This document shows positions 1-6,696 of a DNA stretch of 64,000 bases, one piece after another (positions within the stretch are counted from its first letter, which is position 1; every line of letters begins with the position of its first letter). The position numbers and the translations under genes were made by a program. Source of the DNA: Furfurilactobacillus milii (lineage in GTDB: Bacteria > Bacillota > Bacilli > Lactobacillales > Lactobacillaceae); assembly GCF_009864005.1 (NCBI RefSeq), contig NZ_WEZQ01000017.1:62001-126000 (forward strand). Direction: 5' to 3'. Under the pieces are notes generated by a model. It saw nothing but the letters and a program-made list of their open reading frames with translations. It was not told where the DNA came from and made no database searches.

Positions 1-27
1 AATAAACAACAGAAAGGATTCCCAATC

Positions 28-651
28 ATGACTGAACCTAAAGAAATGCACAATGGTGACTTATACTTGCCTGATAACCCAGAAATTCTAGCGATTCAGC
101 AACAGGCCATGGAATTACTCTATGACTACAATGAAACACGCCCTAGTGAACAAGATAAGCGTAATGCCTTACTCAAACAAATGCTGGCTGAGGTGGGCGA
201 TGGTTGTTACATTGAACCACCATTTCACGCAAATTTTGGCGGTCATCATGTCCATTTCGGCGATCGCGTATATGCCAACTTTAATTTAACCTTGGTGGAC
301 GACACCCACATTTACGTCGGTAGCCACACACTGTTTGGTCCAAACGTGACAATTGCTAGCGCTGGTCACCCGATATTGCCATCTTTGCGAGCAAAAGGCT
401 ATCAATACAACATGTCGGTTCACATTGGTGAAAATTGTTGGTTCGGCGCTGGCGCGGTTGTTGTTCCTGGTGTCACTATTGGTGATAATACGGTTATTGG
501 TGCCGGCAGCGTCGTTACCAAAGATATACCTAGTAACGTTGTCGCGGTTGGTAATCCCTGTCGCGTAATGCGTGAAATCAACGATCATGACCGCGAATAC
601 TATTTCAAAGATCGGCGAATGGACAGTCAACACTTATCAGACATGCAATAA
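28..651 (+). CDS. Sugar O-acetyltransferase (maltose/galactoside acetyltransferase family)
   Basis: Predicted to transfer an acetyl group from acetyl-CoA to a sugar hydroxyl in the cytoplasm, as in the Maa/LacA/NodL family. The 207-residue length is normal for that family. The N-terminal helical cap (about residues 5-60, with NPEILAIQQQAMELLYDYN) is followed by left-handed beta-helix hexapeptide repeats; HIGENCWFGAGAVVVPGVTI and the closing VVAVGNPCRVMR are typical. The catalytic histidine is probably the one in ASAGHPI (about residue 113). An AGAAAGGA ribosome binding site at 11-18 precedes the ATG. A strong terminator follows directly, so it ends its transcript. The true sugar substrate cannot be read from sequence; Maa and LacA share the same architecture. 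Confidence 0.93.
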   Translation: MTEPKEMHNGDLYLPDNPEILAIQQQAMELLYDYNETRPSEQDKRNALLKQMLAEVGDGCYIEPPFHANFGGHHVHFGDRVYANFNLTLVDDTHIYVGSHTLFGPNVTIASAGHPILPSLRAKGYQYNMSVHIGENCWFGAGAVVVPGVTIGDNTVIGAGSVVTKDIPSNVVAVGNPCRVMREINDHDREYYFKDRRMDSQHLSDMQ

Positions 652-652
652 A

Positions 653-713
653 AAAGTAGACCACATTGTCACACTCTCTGACTTGGAGGAGTGATTGATG
701 TGGTCTACTTTTT
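653..713 (+). terminator. Rho-independent terminator of the acetyltransferase gene
   Basis: A 14-bp perfect stem (AAAGTAGACCACAT with ATGTGGTCTACTTT) encloses a roughly 30-nt loop and ends in a T-run. The stem begins right after the stop codon. Confidence 0.85.
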
Positions 714-848
714 AATATCGTTCGACTGGTTATCCTGTGTCGGTTTAAATTCGAGTAAAACTTCTGGCCTGCCACTGGCCGGAAATTCCATTCCATAGAG
801 ACCAAGTTTATGCTGATTTGAAACCTACCACAGTATCAGTTAGAGGGC

Positions 849-1017
849 GTCAACATTGATACCGAACCGTGAAGGCGTTGTTAATTCGAATGATTCTCTC
901 GAATTTACAACACGGACGGTCGTAAAGACTTGCGGTCTTCACAAGGCTTTACGGCGAGGTGAAAGACCGTGAACTTCGGGCTTGAACCGATCCCACGGCG
1001 AGTGTGTCAATGTTGAC
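849..1017. ncRNA. Candidate structured RNA or small non-autonomous element
   Basis: There is no plausible gene here, but the 169 bases fold compactly. A 14-bp terminal stem (849-862 with 1004-1017, one G-U) closes the element. Inside are a hairpin at 877-911 (GTTGT and AATTCG arms) and a hairpin at 921-953 (CGTAAAG and CTTG arms, one mismatch). The nine-base loop of the second hairpin, CGGTCTTCA (933-941), can pair with TGAAAGACCG at 960-969, giving a pseudoknot or an alternative fold. A weaker CCGTG/CACGG stem follows. I do not recognise a known RNA family. The strand is not determined. A small inverted-repeat transposable element is the main alternative, but I see no target-site duplication. 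Confidence 0.5.
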
Positions 1018-1036
1018 AACCGTACGCAACTTCCGT

Positions 1037-2056
1037 CTAAATCTCATGCACAACAGGCGTCAAGTTGATATCTTGAAAGGTAATCTTGCTGAGCGATGGA
1101 TCAATCTTCTTAACCGTCATCGTCAAGCACGTCGAATCTTGCAAGTACATGGTCCGTTTGGACAGATCGTAACCCGTCCAGTACTGTGTGTAATCAGTAA
1201 CTGCCGTTGCTTCAGGAGTCCGGCTCAGTCCCTTAGGAATCATTACCGTTTTAAAGCAATTATATAAAGTGGTAATGCCTTCATCATCGTTAAATGCATC
1301 AATATTATTTTTTACAAACATTGCCCGCACGAATCGCGATGGTGAAGTGAAATCACCAGGGAGTCCAAACATCCCATAACCAGTGCCGGCCTCAATTGGT
1401 TTAATTTCAGTGTCGCCCACCTTTGTTGCATGTGAACGGTTTAGATTGTCTAAGGAAATATAGTTTCTGAGGTTTGTCGTGTGGTAATCGTATTCTGGAC
1501 TATTCGTCATTGCCCCAATGTAATCATAAACTTTGAAAGCACCATGATCAGTGGGTTCAAGCACTACACCAGCACCCGTTTCGTCAACAAACGCATAGTG
1601 GGCAGGAATACTCGTTCCATCACCACCATCATCGTACTTCTTGTTGATCAAACCATGTGTTTTAGCAAACTCACGAACATCACTCACGTTTTTACAAGTT
1701 GTTAGCACGTTCGTAACGACTTCTTCACCAAGAATCCCTTTCAAACCGCGGGATTTTAGAGAATCAACGTCTGCGTAAGAACATTCCATCAATACCTGTA
1801 GATCACCTGTTAAGCCACACTCATTGATGCCATCATACAGTATTGTATTGCCCGCGGTGCCAACACCCACCGTAGCGTAACGACTTTCCCATTCACCACT
1901 TTGAGCAGGGACAGCAATGTTTGCAGGAATACTAATAATTTGTGATGGTATGTGGCCGCCCGCCTCCTGGTCATGAAACATGCTGGCCGCAAAATCCATT
2001 GTGCGACCCCAGAAATAACCACCTTGCATTGATTTAATCAACATTGATGAGCACAT
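1037..2056 (-). CDS. Choloylglycine hydrolase family protein (bile salt hydrolase/penicillin V acylase type)
   Basis: An N-terminal nucleophile hydrolase predicted to cleave an amide bond, in conjugated bile salts or a penicillin V-like or N-acyl substrate. The start chosen is the ATG followed directly by TGC, so that Cys2 becomes the nucleophile after removal of Met; an AAAGGAG site lies 9 bases upstream. This gives 339 residues, normal for the family. Active-site landmarks follow in order: Arg18 and Asp21 in GRTMDF, the Asn of GINECGL, TNSPEYDYHTTNLRNY, and the Arg of SPSRFVRA. It is transcribed toward the structured element at 849-1017. A second, divergent paralogue lies at 36189-37169. 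Which substrate class it prefers is not decidable here. Confidence 0.93.
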   Translation of the reverse strand: MCSSMLIKSMQGGYFWGRTMDFAASMFHDQEAGGHIPSQIISIPANIAVPAQSGEWESRYATVGVGTAGNTILYDGINECGLTGDLQVLMECSYADVDSLKSRGLKGILGEEVVTNVLTTCKNVSDVREFAKTHGLINKKYDDGGDGTSIPAHYAFVDETGAGVVLEPTDHGAFKVYDYIGAMTNSPEYDYHTTNLRNYISLDNLNRSHATKVGDTEIKPIEAGTGYGMFGLPGDFTSPSRFVRAMFVKNNIDAFNDDEGITTLYNCFKTVMIPKGLSRTPEATAVTDYTQYWTGYDLSKRTMYLQDSTCLTMTVKKIDPSLSKITFQDINLTPVVHEI

Positions 2057-2136
2057 TCGCATTATCTCCTTTGGGTTATTATTAAGCAGTCTAGCACTCA
2101 AAGATAAATTTGTTTATCCGTATTTTTAATTCATCG

Positions 2137-2167
2137 TTGCCATGAAACGCGTTTCACATATTACAAT
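2137..2167 (+). promoter_or_regulatory. Promoter with palindromic operator in the spacer (ydcF)
   Basis: TTGCCA (2137-2142) and TACAAT (2162-2167) are spaced by 19 bases. The spacer begins with the perfect 14-bp palindrome TGAAACGCGTTTCA (2143-2156). A repressor bound there would block polymerase. The centre is GC rather than CG, so it is not a standard CcpA cre site. Confidence 0.5.
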
Positions 2168-2196
2168 ATAAGTACATTTGATAAGGGAGTGACGCC

Positions 2197-3015
2197 ATGA
2201 TTGATCTAACCACATTGTCAAAAAAACAACTTGATACTGTCGCTGATCGCCTAAATCAGCTTAGCCTTTTCTTAGGCCAACGTGATGTCAATACACTAAC
2301 AACATCAGCATTACAACAGTTTGGCATCCAGCGGATCGATGCACTGGCCCTCTTTGGTGGCAGTATTCTCGAAGGTGCAAACGTAATGCATGCTGCCATT
2401 TCACATCACGTTGCGAAACATTATGTACTCGTGGGTGGCGCTGGTCATACAACACCACTCCTGCGGGCCCAAATGGCTCAGCACGGTATCGTTGCGCCTG
2501 AAGACGCAACTGAGGCCGCATTATTTCAACAGTACTTATTGGAAAAGTTTGACGACCACGTTGATTTGCTCGAAACTAAATCAACCAATAGCGGTAACAA
2601 TGTCACGAATACATTAGCGCTCCTCAAAAACCAGCAGTTGAAAATTAACACCTTGGGTATTATGCAAGACGCCACCATGCAACGCCGCTTAGCTGCCGGT
2701 TTCAAAAAGTTTGCCCCACAGATTACGCTGATTAATTACGCAACCTACGCACCGCACATTGTGGTCAAAGATAATCAACTGACGTTTGCGACAACTGCTT
2801 TAGGCATATGGACGATGACAGACTTCATTACTCTTCTGTTAGGTGAAGTCGCCCGCCTCCATGATGACGCCAATGGTTACGGACCAAACGGACAAAACTT
2901 TATCGCGCATGTTCATGTACCATCAGCCATCATTGATGCAGACGCTTTTCTGCACGAAACGTTGCAAGTTCCAATCAGAAGCGCTAATACTGCTTTTAAA
3001 TCATCTGTAAAATAA
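2197..3015 (+). CDS. ydcF: YdcF family protein (DUF218)
   Basis: Member of the DUF218/ElyC-SanA-YdcF family; the E. coli protein binds S-adenosylmethionine in vitro, but its cellular role is unknown. The match to E. coli YdcF is visible along the length: a glycine-rich VLVGGAGHTTPLL segment, ESK-type TKSTNSGNNVTNTL, QDATMQRRLAAGF, and the C-terminal GEVARLHDDANGYGPNGQNF followed by a HV-P-AI tail. The 272-residue length matches YdcF rather than the shorter, membrane-anchored SanA. AAGGGAG precedes the ATG. It is a single-gene unit with its own promoter and terminator. No membrane segment or signal peptide is seen, so it should be cytoplasmic. Confidence 0.88.
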   Translation: MIDLTTLSKKQLDTVADRLNQLSLFLGQRDVNTLTTSALQQFGIQRIDALALFGGSILEGANVMHAAISHHVAKHYVLVGGAGHTTPLLRAQMAQHGIVAPEDATEAALFQQYLLEKFDDHVDLLETKSTNSGNNVTNTLALLKNQQLKINTLGIMQDATMQRRLAAGFKKFAPQITLINYATYAPHIVVKDNQLTFATTALGIWTMTDFITLLLGEVARLHDDANGYGPNGQNFIAHVHVPSAIIDADAFLHETLQVPIRSANTAFKSSVK

Positions 3016-3081
3016 AAGATCACAATTTCAGATGCGCAACCATAGATGACATGTGTTGCGTGACTGAATTGTGATCTTTTT
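3014..3081 (+). terminator. Terminator after ydcF
   Basis: AAAAGATCACAATT (3014-3027) pairs with AATTGTGATCTTTT (3067-3080), with further pairing inside (TGCGCAAC with GTTGCG), and ends in a T-run. The stem overlaps the stop codon. Confidence 0.85.
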
Positions 3082-3147
3082 GTAAATGGTTCTGACGCTC
3101 CATTATTTGTCACTTTTTAAATAAATTAGTTTAGATTAGAACACCAA

Positions 3148-6100
3148 TTAATCGTGTTTTCTTCGTTTGGAAAATGCCAAACCACCGAACAAGAATCCTA
3201 ATGACGCGAAACCAATTACAGAAGTTGCTGCATGTTTTTGATTTGTTTTTGGCAAATCATAATTTGACGTACGTGGTGGAAGAACGACACCTGCTCGTTC
3301 GTGATGAACCGTCTCAACAGAGTCAGTCTTGATTGCCGCTAGCGGCTTGGTACTATTATCTGCTACCGGAGCAGCAATCTTATAAACATAAATAACGACC
3401 TGATTGTTTGATTCGTACAAGCCAGACGCATTCTCTGGTATTTTTTCCAATTGATATACTGTCGACAAACCGGCAACCGGAGCGGTTATATATGATGTTC
3501 CTTGTTTGCCAGTCATAACTACAGTTGGAGCGACTTGTTGACCACTATCTGTTACATATTTCACAGTGACCGTTCCCTGTCTTGCATCCAGATTGGGCGA
3601 ATCACTGCCGTTGTTAGTTGGTGCAATTGTCGGTGGTTCTGGCTTTACTGGCGTTTCTGGTACCGTCGGTTCTGAAGGCATTCCAGGTGTACCGGGTTGT
3701 TCAGGCGTAATTGGTGTTTCTGGTGTTGTAGGTGGCACCACTTCATTAATATGATACACAAAGGTCACTTCTACATTAGTTCCGGCGTATTTACCAGAAG
3801 TGACTCCCTTTGTCGATTGATAGGTATACCCGTCAATGTCTGGATGTGTCAGGTTGAACGGACTACCGATATCTCCTGTCGACGTCGTGTCCGACTTGAT
3901 CGTATTACCCTTTTCATCTTGGTAGTGCACCGTGATGGTTGACTGCGCCACCTTATAGACAAAAGTAACCTCTGCTGAATCTTTGGTGTACTTGCCTGAT
4001 GGCGTACCAGTAGTCGAAACATATTCGTATCCGTCAATATTTGGATGCGTCAGGTTGAACGTACTACCGATATCTCCTGTCGACGTCGTGTCCGGCTTGA
4101 TCGTATTACCCTTATCATCTTGGTAGTGCACCGTGATGGTTGACTGCGCCACCTTGTAGACAAAAGTGACCTCTGCTGAATCTTTGGTGTACTTACCAGA
4201 TGGCGTACCGGTAGTCGAAACATATTCGTATCCGTCAATATCTGGATGCGTCAGATTGAAAGCAGTCCCAATTTTACCCGTTGAAGTGGTATCATCCTTG
4301 ATTGTGTTGCCTTTGTCATCTTTATAATGAATGGTAATTGTTGAGTTGACCTTTTTATACACATAAGTAACAGTTTGTGCCGTGTCTGAAAAGGTACCCT
4401 TGTAGTTGGTTGGGGTTGCCGTTAACTCGTAATCCGCTGGAACAGGCGATAACGCCTCTGAAGTGTATGGGTCACCGACTAACCCTGATAATGTCTTATC
4501 ATCTGCAATACTAGAACCAGCCTCATCCACATACTTTACAGTGACGTCCTTTGCATTCGGTGCAACATCGTAAGGTGTCAAGATAGTGGCCGCCACTAGG
4601 CCGTCAGGAGCAAAAAACTGAGAAATCATGTAATAAGTCTTAGGATTGTCTTGTATGAGATACCATGGGGTGCCAAAATCCTTTGCTAAATCCACCTTCA
4701 AATCATTTGTCAGATAGTGATCCGTGGGATATCTTGGCGTCTGATCAGGAACCACTTGTACGTGAATGTTCTGATATTTAATGTTTTTACCATCAAATGA
4801 CGACGGTCCGGCATTTAAAAATGCTCTATAAGTATCTGCCGGTACATTGGGCGACGCTATGGATGTATGAAGAGCAAAATAAATTCCCTTATATTCAGCA
4901 TACTGGTACGTAATTCCCTGTGCGGGCTTAACTGGATTAACCATTGTATACGTCATGGTATCAGGAATTTTTACCAAAGGTTGTTCAATAATTTGCCCAG
5001 AATAATAAAGGCCGTCTGTATATTGGGCAGCATTTAGCGAGGACAGGTCAGCCACATTATTGTTAGGGAAAATCAGCCTAGTTATTTTCTTAAGCCCTGC
5101 GATTGGTGTAATATCTGACACACGATTTCCGTTAAACTCTAGCGTCGTTAAATTCACTAAATTCTTCAACGGAGATAAATCAGTGATGTCTCCATGAGTC
5201 TGAACTAGCGGGTTTCCATCTACAGGGGTCGAATTCATTTGACGATTAAAATTCAAATCTGTCAAATTTGTGGCATATTGAAGCCCTTCGAGTGAGAAAG
5301 AAGTTTTCCCATCAATATATGTTTCATATCCTTGCGTCGTTAATGAGTTGAGTAATAACATATCTGATTGCGTAATGTCGTTCACGCTCGACCATGTTTT
5401 CTGACTCCCAGCTTTTTTTCCGACAGTGCGAAGTTCATCTAGAACAATTTTTTGAAGCGTTTTGTTCGGCATCCATTGATCAATAGGCTCAGTGTCGTCA
5501 GTCGTCAAAAAGTTTAAAGCCATTGGCCGTACGGCACTCTGTGTACGATTTATCTTCCCCACCGTAGATAAATCACGTGTACTAGTGTCAGATTTACTTA
5601 TTGCTGAATTGCCGCTTACACTTGCTGTTTCTATATTTTGCCTAATTTCGCTTGGTTTAGCACTTTGAACAGATGTGGCGCTAACCGCACCAAAATTTAC
5701 TTGACTCGCTTGAACTGACTCTGCGCTTATTCTGCCTTCTGACGATCCAGTAATTTGTTTCGATTCGCTCAATCCATTCACATCTGCAGCAGAACTAGCT
5801 GTTTCTTCAGGACTAGGCGCTTTCTCAGTAGAGCCACTTTCGAGAGAATCAACTGATGTAACCGTCTGGGACACAGCATTAGCAGATTCGCTCAGTGGAC
5901 TTGTCCCACTGTCTTTTGCAATATTTGACTTTTGGTTCAAAGATCCACTACTTGCCTGCGCGCTAGTCGTTGAAATATCTTTCTGAGTTGACGCTGTGTT
6001 CACTACTCCGCCGTCACTCCCAACTGGTTTTAGCTCTGCCGACTTCGCATTATTATCAACACCCGTTTTCGGGGTTGAAACTTCATTAGGCGTTGGATTA

Positions 6101-6228
6101 ACCGTGTCACCATAAACACGCGGACTATAACTTAATGTCATCACGGTCGTTGCAATACCGGCAATCATCCACAAGCGACCACTTTTATACATTTTAAAGT
6201 GTTTTTTTACCCCTTGATTACTTAACAT
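3148..6228 (-). CDS. LPXTG-type cell-wall adhesin with LRR and MucBP repeats
   Basis: A 1026-residue surface protein likely to bind mucin or other host or plant glycans. Domains in order: a KxYKxGRxW signal peptide (KMYKSGRLW at residues 12-20, hydrophobic to about 41); a Ser/Thr/Ala-rich stalk (about 45-235); a leucine-rich repeat patch (about 310-400, with ITDLSPLKNLVNL); an intermediate domain; a degenerate MucBP repeat (about 562-628); three near-identical 67-residue MucBP repeats (629-829); a Pro-rich spacer; a last MucBP-like repeat; and a sortase signal LPKTN at 992-996 with a hydrophobic helix and an RRKHD tail. LPKTN departs from LPxTG at the last position. GGGAGG precedes the ATG. 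A cre-like site upstream suggests carbon catabolite control. Confidence 0.93.
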   Translation of the reverse strand: MLSNQGVKKHFKMYKSGRLWMIAGIATTVMTLSYSPRVYGDTVNPTPNEVSTPKTGVDNNAKSAELKPVGSDGGVVNTASTQKDISTTSAQASSGSLNQKSNIAKDSGTSPLSESANAVSQTVTSVDSLESGSTEKAPSPEETASSAADVNGLSESKQITGSSEGRISAESVQASQVNFGAVSATSVQSAKPSEIRQNIETASVSGNSAISKSDTSTRDLSTVGKINRTQSAVRPMALNFLTTDDTEPIDQWMPNKTLQKIVLDELRTVGKKAGSQKTWSSVNDITQSDMLLLNSLTTQGYETYIDGKTSFSLEGLQYATNLTDLNFNRQMNSTPVDGNPLVQTHGDITDLSPLKNLVNLTTLEFNGNRVSDITPIAGLKKITRLIFPNNNVADLSSLNAAQYTDGLYYSGQIIEQPLVKIPDTMTYTMVNPVKPAQGITYQYAEYKGIYFALHTSIASPNVPADTYRAFLNAGPSSFDGKNIKYQNIHVQVVPDQTPRYPTDHYLTNDLKVDLAKDFGTPWYLIQDNPKTYYMISQFFAPDGLVAATILTPYDVAPNAKDVTVKYVDEAGSSIADDKTLSGLVGDPYTSEALSPVPADYELTATPTNYKGTFSDTAQTVTYVYKKVNSTITIHYKDDKGNTIKDDTTSTGKIGTAFNLTHPDIDGYEYVSTTGTPSGKYTKDSAEVTFVYKVAQSTITVHYQDDKGNTIKPDTTSTGDIGSTFNLTHPNIDGYEYVSTTGTPSGKYTKDSAEVTFVYKVAQSTITVHYQDEKGNTIKSDTTSTGDIGSPFNLTHPDIDGYTYQSTKGVTSGKYAGTNVEVTFVYHINEVVPPTTPETPITPEQPGTPGMPSEPTVPETPVKPEPPTIAPTNNGSDSPNLDARQGTVTVKYVTDSGQQVAPTVVMTGKQGTSYITAPVAGLSTVYQLEKIPENASGLYESNNQVVIYVYKIAAPVADNSTKPLAAIKTDSVETVHHERAGVVLPPRTSNYDLPKTNQKHAATSVIGFASLGFLFGGLAFSKRRKHD
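3742..4344 (-). repeat. Three tandem 201-bp MucBP-coding repeats
   Basis: Three units of exactly 201 bp encode residues 629-829 of the adhesin. Copies 1 and 2 share the whole second half (YVSTTGTPSGKYTKDSAEV). Copies 2 and 3 share the first half (STITVHYQD). This is the pattern expected of recent recombination between units, so copy number may vary between strains. Confidence 0.9.
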
Positions 6229-6250
6229 GGTATTCCTCCCAATAAAAATA

Positions 6251-6264
6251 GTTAATGCATTAAC
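6251..6264. promoter_or_regulatory. Palindrome in the adhesin leader
   Basis: GTTAATGCATTAAC is a perfect 14-bp palindrome about 25 bases before the adhesin start codon, close to the ribosome binding site. It could be an operator; no regulator gene is next to it. Confidence 0.35.
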
Positions 6265-6341
6265 ATTTATTTATGATAATTAGTAAGGACAATAAAGTAA
6301 CAATTTGAAACTTTAAACTATGAAAAAGTAATATCAATAAT

Positions 6342-6357
6342 GGTTAAGCGCTTACAT
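6342..6357 (-). promoter_or_regulatory. Catabolite-responsive element (cre)-like site
   Basis: On the minus strand ATGTAAGCGCTTAACC resembles the CcpA consensus WTGNAANCGNWNNCW, failing only near the right end. It lies about 115 bases upstream of the adhesin start. The remaining bases between 6358 and 6540 hold nothing I can identify. Confidence 0.45.
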
Positions 6358-6539
6358 TACAGCTACATCATAGCATGAATTCAATTATTTTAGCATCTGA
6401 AAAACGCGTATAAACGCACTTATAGCAACAGTTTAATCAATTCACAAACATGAACGTAATATTTGGAAATAGTTTCTAGAATTGCTCGAGTTCCAGTAAT
6501 TAATCTTTTATAGTTGAAGAATAATTAGTAGTGCTGAAA

Positions 6540-6571
6540 ATAAAAAGACGGGCTCTAAAAAGAGACCCGCC
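6540..6571 (-). terminator. Terminator of the copper efflux operon
   Basis: On the minus strand GGCGGGTCTCT pairs with AGAGCCCGTC (one bulge, one G-U), followed by TTTTTATTTT. It lies 20 bases beyond the stop codon of the small membrane peptide gene, supporting the latter as the last cistron of the operon. Confidence 0.8.
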
Positions 6572-6591
6572 TCTGTACGTAAAGACTTTAA

Positions 6592-6696
6592 CTAGTTTAA
6601 AATATTCGTCAGGAAACTACTAATAATCAAAGCTACTACGACATAAGCCACGCCAATTATGGCAACTGTCCTTGTCTTAATTTCGGCTAACTTCAT
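6592..6696 (-). CDS. 34-residue single-pass membrane peptide coupled to copA
   Basis: A short frame with start MKLAEIKTRTVAIIGV, followed by a hydrophobic run (AYVVVALIISSFL) and a polar end. Its ATG overlaps the TGA of copA as ATGA, the classic arrangement for translational coupling, and the AAAGGAGC inside the copA tail is a good ribosome binding site. It has a positively charged N-terminus before one membrane helix. It is the last gene before the operon terminator. I know of no named family for it. It could be a small regulator or stabiliser of the copper ATPase, by analogy with other small membrane proteins that bind transporters; that is inference. Confidence 0.6.
   Translation of the reverse strand: MKLAEIKTRTVAIIGVAYVVVALIISSFLTNILN

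Noticed and set aside
849-1017. Retron msr-msd RNA
   Set aside because: The long closing stem resembles retron a1/a2 repeats, but no reverse transcriptase gene is near and no long msd hairpin is present.
2143-2156. CcpA cre site
   Set aside because: The palindrome has a GC centre and lacks the CG core of cre; it is kept as an unassigned operator.
3566-4238. Plus- and minus-strand frames inside the adhesin gene
   Set aside because: They follow the 201-bp repeat period and are shadows of the repetitive coding sequence.
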